A stretch of DNA of 64,000 bases from Bradyrhizobium embrapense (GTDB lineage: Bacteria > Pseudomonadota > Alphaproteobacteria > Rhizobiales > Xanthobacteraceae), in assembly GCF_001189235.2 (NCBI RefSeq), contig NZ_LFIP02000002.1, positions 1,054,411-1,118,410 on the forward strand, read 5' to 3'. This document shows positions 41,604 to 53,160 of this stretch, piece after piece. Both the position numbers and the translations under genes were made by a program. The notes under the pieces were generated by a model, which was not told the origin of the DNA, did not search any database, and worked only from the letters and a program-made list of their open reading frames with translations. How positions within the stretch are numbered: position 1 is the first letter of the stretch; every line of letters starts with the position of its first letter.

Positions 41604-42625
41604 GCGGGTTCCGCTGTCTTCCGCAAAGAGTGTTGAGCGCGCTGCTGGCGGCAGTGCTTTCCGCCGTGTTGCTCTCGCCCGCGCGTGCGGCCGGGCAGGG
41701 GGCGTCCCCGGACGTCGCGGCGTTAGGGCGCGGCATCAATATTCTCGGCTATGACGGCATCTGGGAAGGTTACCAGAACGCGCCCTTTCGCCTGGAAAAC
41801 CTCACCGCCATCCGCAAGGCGGGTTTTTCACACGTCCGGATCAACTTCTTCGGCTTCAAGCACATGGATTCCGGCAACATCCTGGATGAAGCCGTCTTGC
41901 GGCGTCTCGATGCCGTGATCGAGCAGGTGCTGGCGAGCAGGCTGATCCCGATCCTCGATGAGCACGACACCGATCTCTGTCAACGCGACGTGGGAGAATG
42001 CACGGCGAAGCTCAAGGCGTTCTGGCGCCAGATCGCGTCGCGCTACGCGGGCAAATACCCCGCGCTGGTGTTCGAGATTTTGAACGAGCCCGGCGGGAAC
42101 ATGTCATCGACTGAGTGGAACGGGCTGCTCGGAGAGTGCCTCGCCATCGTCAGGGACACCAATCCGACGCGCAATGTGGTTGTCGCCGTCCTGAACACCG
42201 AGCAGTTGCCGGTCGACGAACTGGCGCTGCCGGCCGGTGACCGGAATCTCATCGTCACGTTCCACTATTATTTGCCGCTGCAATTCACCCATCAGGGCGC
42301 GCCGTGGTCGGCGACTTTCTCGAACATCGGCCCATTGAGTTGGGGCTCGGCGGAGGACGAAGCCAAGGCCGCCGCCGATTTCGACAAGGTCAGGTCCTGG
42401 TCGGAGAGGGAGCTGCGGCCGATCTATCTCGGCGAGTTCGGCGTCTTTGAGCGCGCGCCGGCGGAGAGCCGGGCGAAGTATCTGTCGTTCGTGGCGAGGC
42501 GTGCCGAAAGCTTCGGCTGGGCGTGGGCCTATTGGCAATTCGATCACGATTTCGCGGCATTCGACGGCGCCCGGCAACGCTGGAACAGGGACATCCTGCG
42601 CGCGATCATTCCTCCGGCTCGATGA
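41600..42625 (+). CDS. Secreted glycoside hydrolase family 5 (cellulase-like)
   Basis: A 341-residue enzyme with a signal peptide (VLSALLAAVLSAVLLSPARA, cleaved near ARA-A). The GH5 TIM barrel shows the Arg in FSHVRINFFGF, the acid/base Glu in VFEILNEPGG, the tyrosine segment VTFHYYLP, and the nucleophile Glu in IYLGEFGVF. All expected catalytic residues are there. Translation is coupled to the polymerase-like gene (ATGA overlap), suggesting that the hydrolase trims or releases the polysaccharide made by this locus rather than feeding on plant cellulose. Confidence 0.88.
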   Translation: MSGFRCLPQRVLSALLAAVLSAVLLSPARAAGQGASPDVAALGRGINILGYDGIWEGYQNAPFRLENLTAIRKAGFSHVRINFFGFKHMDSGNILDEAVLRRLDAVIEQVLASRLIPILDEHDTDLCQRDVGECTAKLKAFWRQIASRYAGKYPALVFEILNEPGGNMSSTEWNGLLGECLAIVRDTNPTRNVVVAVLNTEQLPVDELALPAGDRNLIVTFHYYLPLQFTHQGAPWSATFSNIGPLSWGSAEDEAKAAADFDKVRSWSERELRPIYLGEFGVFERAPAESRAKYLSFVARRAESFGWAWAYWQFDHDFAAFDGARQRWNRDILRAIIPPAR

Positions 42626-42728
42626 GCCCTTGCGGTTTATGCACGGCACCGCTTCGGGATCGCGCGTACAGCTCGCCTTGCCTTGCTTGGCCTGACGAAC
42701 AATACTCGCTTCAGGACAGCCAGACACC

Positions 42729-44036
42729 TTGAGGGAACTGAGAGCGTTGCCGGACATTGCGGGCAGGGAAGAGTTCGATGTCAAGCGCGCAGCCTTTGCC
42801 GCGACCATCGGCAACATGCTGGAGTTCTACGATTTCATCACCTACAGCTTCTTTGCGACCGAGATCGGGCGCACCTTCTTCCCCGCGCACAGCGAATACG
42901 GCAGCCTCATGCTGTCGCTGGCGACCTTCGGCGCCGGCTTCCTGACCCGGCCGATCGGCGGCGTCGTGCTCGGCATCTTCTCCGACCGGGTCGGCCGGCG
43001 GCCGGCAATGTTGCTGAGCTTTGCGCTGATGGGGGGCGCAATCCTGACCATCGCGCTGACGCCATCATATGCCGCGATCGGCGTCGTGGCGCCTGTTATC
43101 GTGATCCTGGCGCGGATGGTGCAGGGGTTCGCGCTCGGCGGCGAAGTCGGGCCGACCACGGCCTATCTCATCGAGATCGCGGCACCGAGGAATCGCGGCC
43201 TGGTGGTGGCATGGCAGCCGGCCAGCCAGGAGGTCGCGGCGACCGTCGGTGCCCTGGTCGGTGTCATCCTGAGCAGCACGATGGCGCCCGACATGCTTGA
43301 GGCTTACGGATGGCGCGTCGCATTCCTGCTCGGGGCCGTCTGTCTGCCGTTCGGCATCTGGATGCGCCGGACGCTGCCGGAGACGGTGCCTCACGGCGAG
43401 CGCGCCGCGGAGAGCGTTGAGCGTTCGAGCCATGTCAGGCTGGCGCGCCGGCATCTGCGGGTGATCCTGCTGGCCGTGATGATCCTCGCTAGCGGCACGA
43501 TCTCGACCTATGTGACGCAATACATGACGACCTACGCCAAGAACACGTTGCATGTGTCGCCGTCGCTGGCGTTCACCGTGTCGCTGGTGAGCAACGGACT
43601 TCAGATCATCGGCGCGGTGCTCGGCGGCTGGCTTGCCGACCGGCTCGGACGCAAGCCGATCATGATCTGGCCGCAGCTCGTCGTGCTGGTGCTGACCTAT
43701 CCGGCGTTCCTGTGGATCGTCCGGGATCCCGGCGCGTGGTCGCTGTTGTTCGGCTTCGGCATCCTGTCGTTCATCGGATCGCTGCCGTTCACCGCATTCT
43801 ACGCTGCTTTCACCGAGGGGTTGCCGCAGAGCATCCGTGGCGGCGTGTTCGCGACGATCTACGCGGTGGCGATCGCGACCTTCGGCGGCACCGCGCAGCT
43901 CGTGGTCACGTGGCTGCTGCACGTGACCGGCGATCCGCTGGCGCCGTCCTGGTATCTGCTGCTCGCGGCGGCGGTCGGCATCGTGGCGATGAGCCTGATG
44001 CCTGAGACCGCCCCGGTGAAGGTCGGCGAGAAGTAA
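42729..44036 (+). CDS. MFS transporter, metabolite:H+ symporter (MHS) type
   Basis: A 435-residue permease with 12 hydrophobic segments. FAATIGNMLEFYDFITYSFF near the start is the MHS-family signature (as in ShiA, ProP and citrate carriers). Loop 2-3 has GIFSDRVGRRPAML and loop 8-9 has GWLADRLGRKPIM. It should import an organic acid or osmolyte with protons. The start is TTG 42729 or TTG 42747; the latter has GAGGGA 11 bases upstream. Confidence 0.87.
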   Translation: MRELRALPDIAGREEFDVKRAAFAATIGNMLEFYDFITYSFFATEIGRTFFPAHSEYGSLMLSLATFGAGFLTRPIGGVVLGIFSDRVGRRPAMLLSFALMGGAILTIALTPSYAAIGVVAPVIVILARMVQGFALGGEVGPTTAYLIEIAAPRNRGLVVAWQPASQEVAATVGALVGVILSSTMAPDMLEAYGWRVAFLLGAVCLPFGIWMRRTLPETVPHGERAAESVERSSHVRLARRHLRVILLAVMILASGTISTYVTQYMTTYAKNTLHVSPSLAFTVSLVSNGLQIIGAVLGGWLADRLGRKPIMIWPQLVVLVLTYPAFLWIVRDPGAWSLLFGFGILSFIGSLPFTAFYAAFTEGLPQSIRGGVFATIYAVAIATFGGTAQLVVTWLLHVTGDPLAPSWYLLLAAAVGIVAMSLMPETAPVKVGEK

Positions 44037-44044
44037 CGCTGAGC

Positions 44045-44236
44045 TCAGTCCATGTTGCGAAAGGCGTGGCCGTTGGCCTCGATCTCTTTCACGAGTTGCG
44101 GTGGCAGATTGGCCTGCGCCGAGGTGCCGTCGAACACCCAGTCCTTGGCATCGCCGAGATCGGGGAGGCCGGCGCCCTTGCGGACATAAAGGCCGACCGA
44201 CGCCTTCTTCGGGTTGATGTAGAGATCGTAGTCCAT
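44045..44236 (-). CDS. Small conserved hypothetical protein
   Basis: A 63-residue soluble protein (MDYDLYINPKKASVGLYVRK, ending GHAFRNMD) with GAAGAGGAGG upstream of the ATG. No family function is known to me. It lies directly downstream of the DyP/encapsulin operon on the same strand and could be part of it. Confidence 0.65.
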   Translation of the reverse strand: MDYDLYINPKKASVGLYVRKGAGLPDLGDAKDWVFDGTSAQANLPPQLVKEIEANGHAFRNMD

Positions 44237-44321
44237 TGCGCGCCTCCTCTTCGTTGCAGTTCAACGGAAGCTCCGGCACAGATTGGCCGGAGGCTTCCCG
44301 GAAGAGTCAACGCCGGTAAGA

Positions 44322-45137
44322 CTAGGCGGGTTTCTTCGCCTCCGGCGCAAGCACCACCGACGCTTCGCTGGTCAGCATCAGGAAGGTGATGGTCTCCTGG
44401 AAGTAGAGCTGGACCGAGGTCGCCGAGTGGCTGAGATAGCCGATCGAGAGGTCCTGGCCGATCGAGAGCTGGAAGTCGCCGCCGCGGGTGGTGAGCAGGA
44501 CGCCGCCCGCGATCGCGGGGGCCCAGATGATCTTGCCGTCGACCAGCCGCTGGATGTGCTGCAGCACAGGATAGCCGTCGTCTGTTGCGCCGCCGATCGC
44601 GGTGTAGGGCTCGGTGCCGAGCAGCAGCGTATAGGGACCATTGACGCCGGCGAGCCGCAACTGGCTGACCGCCTGCGCGACCACGGTGGGGTAGTTCTTG
44701 ACGCTCGGCGGCAGCGTCAGCACCGGGTTGCTGGTCCCTTGACGGATGCCCTGAATGCCGGCGGCGGCGTAGCCGTCGAACACCGCGCGATCCTCGGCGA
44801 AGGCGATCTTTCGCGCGGCTTCCTTGAGCGGATCCCAGTCGGAATCATTGGAGCCGCGCTCGACATCGTCGATCGCCTGGCGCGACAGCTCGAATGGCAC
44901 GCGCAGCTCGACCAGCGCGCGGACGTCGCGCTGCGTCGCCTCGACCCCGTCGCCGGGTGTCGCGATTTTCTTCAGGTGTCCGGTGCCGACCGCAGAGAAG
45001 TCCGTGCCCTTCGGCCCATCGACATCGACGACACGGCGCGCTGCCAGATGGCGCTTCAACGTCCGCGAGGCTTCTTCTTCGATCTGGGCCCATGCCGCGT
45101 CCGAGATCGGGGCCAGTCCCCGATGAAGGTTATTCAT
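44322..45137 (-). CDS. Encapsulin (family 1) shell protein
   Basis: A 271-residue HK97-fold nanocompartment protein. It begins MNNLHRGLAPISDAAWAQIE, the characteristic family-1 encapsulin N-terminus, followed by DVDGPKGTDFSAVGTG, DVRALVELRVPFELSRQAID, and near the C-terminus LSIGQDLSIGYLSHSATSVQ. I chose ATG 45137 after GAAAGGAG. The start overlaps the upstream DyP gene end by eight bases, and DyP carries the encapsulin-targeting peptide, so together they form a peroxidase-loaded protein cage. Confidence 0.94.
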   Translation of the reverse strand: MNNLHRGLAPISDAAWAQIEEEASRTLKRHLAARRVVDVDGPKGTDFSAVGTGHLKKIATPGDGVEATQRDVRALVELRVPFELSRQAIDDVERGSNDSDWDPLKEAARKIAFAEDRAVFDGYAAAGIQGIRQGTSNPVLTLPPSVKNYPTVVAQAVSQLRLAGVNGPYTLLLGTEPYTAIGGATDDGYPVLQHIQRLVDGKIIWAPAIAGGVLLTTRGGDFQLSIGQDLSIGYLSHSATSVQLYFQETITFLMLTSEASVVLAPEAKKPA

Positions 45138-46191
45138 GTCCAGCCTCTCCTTTGAGTGAGCCGATCCCGAGCGAGCCGTCGGCCGGCGGTGTTTTGGGTA
45201 CGGGCGTGTCGTCGGCTCCGGCGTCATCCAGCGACAGCTCAGCGGGGGCGGCCGCAGGTGGTTCGCTGGTGACATCTTCCAGGAACGTCGCCGACGGGAT
45301 GAAGAACAGCGTGCCGGTCACTGCGCGGCTGAAGTCGAGCAGGCGGTCGTAATTGCCCGGCGGCTTGCCGACGAACATGTTCTCCAGCATCTGCTCGATC
45401 CGGTGCGGGGACTTGGCATAACCGATGAAATACGTGCCGAACTCGCCCTTGCTGATATTGCCGAACGGCATGTTGTCGCGGACGATGTCGAGCTCCTCGC
45501 CGTTCTCGACGATCGTCGTCAGGGCATTGTGCGCGTAGCTCGGCTTCACCGCGTCGTCGAGCTCGATGTCGGACAGCTTGGTGCGGCCGATGATCTTCTC
45601 CTGCGTCTCGACCGGCAGCTCGTTCCACTTCTTCAGATCGTGCAGGTATTTTTGTACGATCACATAGCTGCCGCCGGCGAACACCGCGTCCTCGTCGCCG
45701 ATGATGGTGGCCTCGGTCGCCGCCTGATCCTCCGGATTCTCCGTGCCGTCGACGAAGCCGAGCAGGTCGCGCTCGTCGAAATATTTGAAGCCATGCACCT
45801 CGTCCGCGGTGGCGACCGCATCGCCGAGCCGCGACATGATCTGGCTCGCGAGCTCGAAGCACAGGTCCATCGGCACGGCGCGGATGTGAAACAGCAGGTC
45901 GCCCGGCGTCGCGACGGCGTGGTGGACGCCGTTGATCTCGCGGAACGGATGCAAGCCTTTCGGCTTCGGCGCGCCGAACAGCCGGTCCCATGCATCCGAG
46001 CCGATGCCCATGACGCAGGATAGCCGGCCCTCGAGATCGCGGAAGCCTACCGCACGCACCAGCGCGGCCACGTCCGCACATAGCGACCGCACCACGGTAT
46101 CAAATTCCGGATTGGGCTTGATCGTGACCGCAAGGAAGATCGCCGCGCGCGTCAGCTTCGCAGCGACCGGTTGCGGAACGGCTGATGGCAC
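45130..46191 (-). CDS. Dyp-type peroxidase, encapsulin cargo
   Basis: A 353-residue heme peroxidase. GFVDGTENP is the GxxDG motif with the catalytic Asp, and EFGTYFIGYAKSP holds the distal Arg region's partner segment. GHHAVATPGDLL-like residues (VHHAVATPGDLLFHIRA) precede it. The C-terminus, after a Pro/Ala linker, ends DGSLGIGSLKGEAGHE, the known encapsulin cargo-loading signal. The start is GTG 46191, placed six bases after AAGGAG. It overlaps the shell gene. The enzyme oxidises dyes, phenols or lignin-like compounds with hydrogen peroxide; the physiological substrate is unknown. Confidence 0.93.
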   Translation of the reverse strand: MPSAVPQPVAAKLTRAAIFLAVTIKPNPEFDTVVRSLCADVAALVRAVGFRDLEGRLSCVMGIGSDAWDRLFGAPKPKGLHPFREINGVHHAVATPGDLLFHIRAVPMDLCFELASQIMSRLGDAVATADEVHGFKYFDERDLLGFVDGTENPEDQAATEATIIGDEDAVFAGGSYVIVQKYLHDLKKWNELPVETQEKIIGRTKLSDIELDDAVKPSYAHNALTTIVENGEELDIVRDNMPFGNISKGEFGTYFIGYAKSPHRIEQMLENMFVGKPPGNYDRLLDFSRAVTGTLFFIPSATFLEDVTSEPPAAAPAELSLDDAGADDTPVPKTPPADGSLGIGSLKGEAGHE

Positions 46192-46307
46192 GCATCTCTC
46201 CTTAACTAACGTCACTTTAACGCGAAAAAATCCCGAATGAACGCCGGATCGACGCCCAGACGGGGCAGAGGAGCATGCCACCGGAACCTTTACAAGAGCC
46301 CGGATCG

Positions 46308-46577
46308 CTAGGCTTCCGCGGACGGACCAACCGGCTTGCCGGACTTCTCCTCCTCGAGGGTCACCGCAATGGCGGCGTTGGCGGAGAGCCGCACCTTGGA
46401 GCCTTCGACACCGGCGACGAAGCCGAGCTCGATATAGTGGTGATGGCCCTTGTGGAAGCCCTCGCTTTCGCTCTTCTTGAGCTTGATGCGGTTGCCTTCG
46501 ACGTGATCGACGGTGCCGACATGCACGCCGTCGGCGCCGATGACCTCCATGTTGTCCTTGATGTTCTGCTGCGTCAT
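46308..46577 (-). CDS. DUF2171 domain-containing protein
   Basis: An 89-residue protein. IKDNMEVIGADGVHVGTVDH, then GNRIKLKK and HHYIELGFVAGVEGSKVRLS, match DUF2171, a small PRC-barrel-like beta domain found in stress-related loci. The function is unknown. GGGAG precedes the ATG. It stands between clpB and the DyP/encapsulin operon on the same strand with about 100-base gaps. Confidence 0.85.
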   Translation of the reverse strand: MTQQNIKDNMEVIGADGVHVGTVDHVEGNRIKLKKSESEGFHKGHHHYIELGFVAGVEGSKVRLSANAAIAVTLEEEKSGKPVGPSAEA

Positions 46578-46679
46578 GGCGCTCTCCCTGGTTGCAGGTC
46601 AGCCTGTATATTCAGCTTGCATATGATGCGCCGTGGACGACGCGCCGATGACAGCTCGTCGTCGGCAATCCCGGCCTCT

Positions 46680-49292
<2,613 letters not shown>

Positions 49293-49358
49293 GGTGGCAC
49301 CTCAAGGCAGCACAGGCTCGTCGAGATCAAAGTCATGCCACGCATTGCCGCCGGCGAC

Positions 49359-49386
49359 AGATGGCGGAACGATGACATCCATCAAG
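49359..49386 (-). promoter_or_regulatory. Sigma-32 (RpoH) type promoter of clpB
   Basis: On the minus strand CTTGATG (49386-49380), 14 bases, then GCCATCT (49365-49359). This fits the RpoH pattern CTTGAAA-N13-15-CCCATNT with few mismatches and is correctly placed for a transcript beginning about 60 bases before the clpB ATG. Confidence 0.6.
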
Positions 49387-49884
49387 CGACAGCCCGGTGC
49401 AATCGCGCCGGCGGAAAACCGTGGGCCTGACACTGCCGCAGGCCGTATCGTGTGGTCGTTTCAGGAGTGTGTCAATCGTGGAGCATGGCCGCCGGCATAC
49501 CGCTTTCGAGGTGTTGCGGTGTTCGTTTCCGGCATTGATCCGCGGGCACTGCTATGGGCACGCCGACAAACGGGTCCGCATCCCACCGATGGTGGCTCGG
49601 TTGATCGCGGTGCGCAGCGAACGGCGCAACGCTGTCAGCATCGTTGCAATCGTGCGAGAGCCGAAGTCACCCTTGCGATTTCAACGGGGATGATCTCGCG
49701 CTTCGTCGAGTGCACGCGATGATGCAGAACTGCGTCGCGTAATGTTCCACTGAATCGCTCGATGATGAGTCACTGCACACTCTGAACCGTCGATGAATAG
49801 CTGCGCGATGCATTTGGGGCTGTTTCAGGTTGATGTAAGGTCAAGGCGTTAGCGATGAACTGTGTCGGCGCATTGCCGACGCAC

Positions 49885-49910
49885 GGAACTTTTGTTCCGG
49901 TTCTCACGTT
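49885..49910 (+). promoter_or_regulatory. EcfG-type general stress promoter
   Basis: GGAAC (49885-49889), 17 bases, CGTT (49907-49910) is a perfect match to the alphaproteobacterial EcfG consensus GGAAC-N16/17-cGTT. It ends 27 bases before the ATG of the YXWGXW-repeat gene. Confidence 0.7.
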
Positions 49911-49937
49911 GAACGTGTTCATCGAAGAGGCTCCCCA

Positions 49938-51338
49938 ATGACCACTCGTTTCCTTTCGACCGTGTCGTGCGCCGCGCTGGCCACGGCGCTGTTCGCTGCG
50001 ACGGCCGTGCCGGCAATCGCGCAGGACGCGGCATGCGCGCCGGTCTCTGCTGTCGAGACCGCGCCGCCGCCGCTGCCGACCTACGATCAGCCGCCGGTGC
50101 CCGGGCCCGGTTACATCTGGTCACCGGGCAATTGGTCGTGGGACGAGGATCGCGGCGATTACTACTGGGTGCCGGGCACCTGGGTGCAGCCGCCGCGGGT
50201 CGGACTGCTGTGGACCCCCGGCTACTGGGGCGCGTTCGGCGGCGGCTTCATTTTCCATCAGGGCTATTGGGGCGAGCGCGTCGGCTTCTACGGCGGCATC
50301 AATTACGGCTTCGGCTACGGCGGTTCAGGCTATGAAGGCGGCCGCTGGGATCACGGCAATTTCTTCTACAATCGCGCCGTGAACAATCTGCAGGGTGCGC
50401 GCATCACCAACGTCTACGAGAAGAACGTCACGATCAATCAGACCACCGTCAACAACGTCAGCTACAATGGCGGCCGCGGCGGCATCGACGTACGGCCGAC
50501 TCCCGCCGAACGTACGATCGCCAAGGAGCAGCATTTCGCGGCGACGCCGCTGCAACGCAAGCAGGTCGAGATCGCAAGCCAGGATCCGAGCCTGTTCAAG
50601 CGGGCCAACAATGGCGTGCCGGCCGTTGCCGCAACCGCGCGGCCCGGCGAGCTGAAGGGACCGGGCGTGGTCCGCGCGCGGCCGGCCGGCGAGGCGGTGC
50701 CTGCCACCGCCGCCAGGCCCGCAGCCGCGGAGCCGGCGCGGCCGGGAACTGCAGCAGCGCCTGCAACTACACCGGCTGACTCGCACGCGCTCCCTGTCCC
50801 GGGGAAGGAGCTTCCTGCGGCGCGTCCTGGCGCCCAGGAGAGCAAGCCCGCGGCCGAGGAGAAGCGCGCAGCACCTGCTCCCGAGACGAAGGTTGAGCCG
50901 CGTCCTGCTGCGCCGGCAGCGGCCGGGTCGCACGAGCTTCCGGTCCCCGAGAAGGGCGCTGCGACGCATCCGCCCGCTGAGGTGGGTAAGCCTGCGGTCG
51001 AGGAGAAGCGTGCCGCGCCTGCCGCCGAACCGAAGGCTGAGCCGCGGCCCGCAACCGAAGCGGCTCGGCCTGCCGCACCGGAAAGGCGTCCTGAAGAGGT
51101 GCGCAAGGAGGAGCCGCGGCCTGAGCCCGCAGCGAAGCCCGTCGCGCGGCCGGAGCAGGCAGCAAGGCCCGAACCACGACCGGAGCCTGCGGCAAGGCCT
51201 GAAGCACGACCGGAGACGATCGCCCGCCCTGAGGCGCATCCGCAGCCGGCGGCACGGCCGGAGCCGCACGTTCAGGCGCCGCCACATGCTGCGCCTCCCG
51301 CAGGTCATCCTGCAGAGGAGAAGCGGCAGGAGCACTAA
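49938..51338 (+). CDS. YXWGXW-repeat secreted protein with Pro/Ala-rich tail
   Basis: A 466-residue protein with a Sec signal peptide (FLSTVSCAALATALFAATAV, cleavage near AIA-Q). The mature N-terminal part has aromatic repeats of the YxWxxGxW type: YIWSPGNW, YYWVPGTW, LLWTPGYW and FHQGYWG, followed by a Gly/Tyr-rich stretch. From residue 235 to the end it is almost only Pro, Ala, Glu, Arg and Lys, with repeats such as (A/V)ARPE(P/A) and EEKRAAPA. The function is unknown, and a cell-envelope role is likely. A near-perfect EcfG promoter lies upstream, so expression in the general stress response is expected. Confidence 0.8.
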   Translation: MTTRFLSTVSCAALATALFAATAVPAIAQDAACAPVSAVETAPPPLPTYDQPPVPGPGYIWSPGNWSWDEDRGDYYWVPGTWVQPPRVGLLWTPGYWGAFGGGFIFHQGYWGERVGFYGGINYGFGYGGSGYEGGRWDHGNFFYNRAVNNLQGARITNVYEKNVTINQTTVNNVSYNGGRGGIDVRPTPAERTIAKEQHFAATPLQRKQVEIASQDPSLFKRANNGVPAVAATARPGELKGPGVVRARPAGEAVPATAARPAAAEPARPGTAAAPATTPADSHALPVPGKELPAARPGAQESKPAAEEKRAAPAPETKVEPRPAAPAAAGSHELPVPEKGAATHPPAEVGKPAVEEKRAAPAAEPKAEPRPATEAARPAAPERRPEEVRKEEPRPEPAAKPVARPEQAARPEPRPEPAARPEARPETIARPEAHPQPAARPEPHVQAPPHAAPPAGHPAEEKRQEH

Positions 51339-51420
51339 CGGAACGATCGCGCTCCGCTGGCTCGTCCCGGCGGAGCGCGATATCCTCGTCCGCGCAAGCG
51401 ATCAGCACTGGAGGTCGGTC

Positions 51421-51603
51421 ATGGCACAGAGTCACAGCGGCAGCGGACAGCTTGACGACGGCAAGCCGCGCCTCAGCGAGGACGATATGCAGCGAGCCCT
51501 GCTTGGCCCGCGAGGCGTGCCGGGCAAGCCGGATCCCGCCAGGATGACACCGCAGCAAGAAAAGAACATGCCGAACTATCTGGACCCTGGACATACGTCT
51601 TAG
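51421..51603 (+). CDS. Small hydrophilic hypothetical protein
   Basis: A 60-residue polar protein (MAQSHSGSGQLDDGKPRLSE, ending YLDPGHTS). A good ribosome site (GGAGG, seven bases before ATG 51421) makes it a likely gene. No family is recognised. It lies between the EcfG-controlled gene and the co-chaperone operon, so a stress role is plausible. Confidence 0.65.
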   Translation: MAQSHSGSGQLDDGKPRLSEDDMQRALLGPRGVPGKPDPARMTPQQEKNMPNYLDPGHTS

Positions 51604-51727
51604 CTCGGCTGTGACGTGAGCGCAGCCTGCGTCGCCCCTTGCCGGGCGATCTGCCAGCGCACTTGCAAATCGCCTGCTTTTGCGCCCTCATGATCGCAGG
51701 TGCACTCACGGTGTTGCGGAGCAAGTT

Positions 51728-52630
51728 GTGAGAAATCCGTATGAGGTTCTTGGCGTTGCCCCGACGGCGTCTGCGGTCGATATCCAGAAGGCCTATCGAA
51801 AGCTGGCGAAGAAGCTGCATCCGGATCTCAATCCGGGTGACAAGGCTGCCGAAGAAAAGTTCAAGGAAATCGCCGCGGCGAACGATCTGCTCTCGGATGC
51901 CGACAAGCGCAAGCGCTTCGACGCCGGCGAGATCGACGCTGACGGCACCGAGCGGCCGCAGCATCGCTACTACCGGGATTTCGCCACCGCGGATGGCGGG
52001 CATCCCTATGCCGACAGTTCCGGTTATGCCGACTATATGGACCAGGACGACGCGTTCGCCGAGTTGCTTCGGCGCACCGAGCAGGCGCGCGCCAACCGGC
52101 GCGGCCGCGACCTGCACTACAGTCTCGTGATCGATTTCGCGGAATCGATCGCCGGTGCGAGCAAGCGCCTGATGCTTCCCGATGGCGGCACGCTCGACGT
52201 GACGATCCCGGCCGGCCTGATCGACGGCCAGGTCATTCGCCTGCGCGGCAAGGGCATGCCCGGCAGCGGCAAGGGCGGCCCCGGCGATGCGCTGATCGAA
52301 GTCGATGTTCGCCCCGATCCGCGCTTCACCCGCGAGGGCGACGACATCTCGCTGGAATTGCCGATCTCGCTGTCGGAAGCCGTGCTTGGCGGCAAGGTCA
52401 ACGTTCCGACCCCGACCGGCGCCGTGACCATGACGGTTCCGAAGGGCGCGAACACCGGCACGACGTTGCGCTTGCGCGGCAAGGGCGCGCCCAAGGCCGG
52501 CGGCGGTCACGGCGATGAGTTCGTCAAGCTCAAGGTGGTCCTGCCCAAGGGACCCGATCCCGCGCTCGAGGCGTTCGTGTCGAGCTGGGATCGCAAGGGA
52601 TTCAATCCACGCGATGATGGTGCATCATGA
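51728..52630 (+). CDS. cbpA: DnaJ C-terminal domain co-chaperone (CbpA-like)
   Basis: A 300-residue type-II Hsp40. The J domain is residues 1-65 ([23 protein letters not shown] in [11 protein letters not shown]). There is no Cys-rich zinc finger, and two beta-sandwich substrate domains follow, with [19 protein letters not shown] and [14 protein letters not shown]. This is the CbpA pattern. GTG 51728 follows GGAG; the reading frame continues upstream only without a good start. Its stop overlaps the CbpM start by four bases. It would stimulate DnaK in stress. Confidence 0.88.
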   Translation: MRNPYEVLGVAPTASAVDIQKAYRKLAKKLHPDLNPGDKAAEEKFKEIAAANDLLSDADKRKRFDAGEIDADGTERPQHRYYRDFATADGGHPYADSSGYADYMDQDDAFAELLRRTEQARANRRGRDLHYSLVIDFAESIAGASKRLMLPDGGTLDVTIPAGLIDGQVIRLRGKGMPGSGKGGPGDALIEVDVRPDPRFTREGDDISLELPISLSEAVLGGKVNVPTPTGAVTMTVPKGANTGTTLRLRGKGAPKAGGGHGDEFVKLKVVLPKGPDPALEAFVSSWDRKGFNPRDDGAS

Positions 52631-52902
52631 ACAAGCAGCAGTTCCTCATCGATGCGGGTCTCGAGGTGCAGACCCTGGAGTTCTGGATCGAGCAGCAATG
52701 GCTCGTTCCGGACGAGACCGCGCACGAGGTCAGTTTCTCCGATACCGACGTGGCGCGCGCGCACCTGATCCGCGATCTGAAGGGCGACTTCGGCGTCAAC
52801 GACGAGGGGATCGACGTCATCCTGCATCTGGTCGATCAGCTGCACGGGCTGCGCCGTGCATTCGAAGAATTGCACAAGGACATCGCGTCATCGCCGCGCT
52901 AG
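52627..52902 (+). CDS. cbpM: Chaperone modulator CbpM
   Basis: A 91-residue MerR-like helical protein. [19 protein letters not shown], then [20 protein letters not shown] and [20 protein letters not shown], fit CbpM, the specific inhibitor of CbpA. The ATGA overlap with the upstream CbpA-like gene and the conserved gene order strengthen the call. Confidence 0.85.
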   Translation: MNKQQFLIDAGLEVQTLEFWIEQQWLVPDETAHEVSFSDTDVARAHLIRDLKGDFGVNDEGIDVILHLVDQLHGLRRAFEELHKDIASSPR

Positions 52903-52930
52903 CCGCGAACCTCAGTCCCTGGAGACAATC

Positions 52931-53155
52931 ATGACGGACAAGCCGACGCCGCTGGCCCATGGCGAGATCGACGTTCTCATCCTGCAGGCGCTGGTGCGCA
53001 AGCTAATCGCCAAGGGCGTGCTGACGCCGGACGACGTCCGCGCGATGCTGTTCGAGGCTGCAAAGAATCTCGACCTCGTCGGCAGCGAGCTGACGACGGA
53101 GGCCGCCAACATCATCGTGCAGGAAGATCTGGCGCCCGCATTCCTCGGCGGCTGA
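52931..53155 (+). CDS. Small hypothetical protein
   Basis: A 74-residue, mostly helical soluble protein (LILQALVRKLIAKGVLTPDD). GGAGAC lies before ATG 52931, 28 bases after the cbpM stop, so it probably shares that transcript. It converges with the next gene. No function is known to me. Confidence 0.65.
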   Translation: MTDKPTPLAHGEIDVLILQALVRKLIAKGVLTPDDVRAMLFEAAKNLDLVGSELTTEAANIIVQEDLAPAFLGG

Positions 53156-53160
53156 TTTCG

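Larger units (their letters stand above)
49293..49937. other. Intergenic region between clpB and the YXWGXW-repeat gene
   Basis: About 645 bases. The clpB-proximal 100 bases hold its heat-shock promoter, and the last 60 bases hold the EcfG-like promoter of the next gene. The middle (49400-49850) has only short, unconvincing open frames and I see nothing else in it. Confidence 0.45.

Noticed and set aside
51336..51365. Second EcfG-like promoter before the small gene at 51421
   Set aside because: GGAAC is present, but the only CGT-like element is at 18 bases and reads CGTC, so spacing and sequence both fail.
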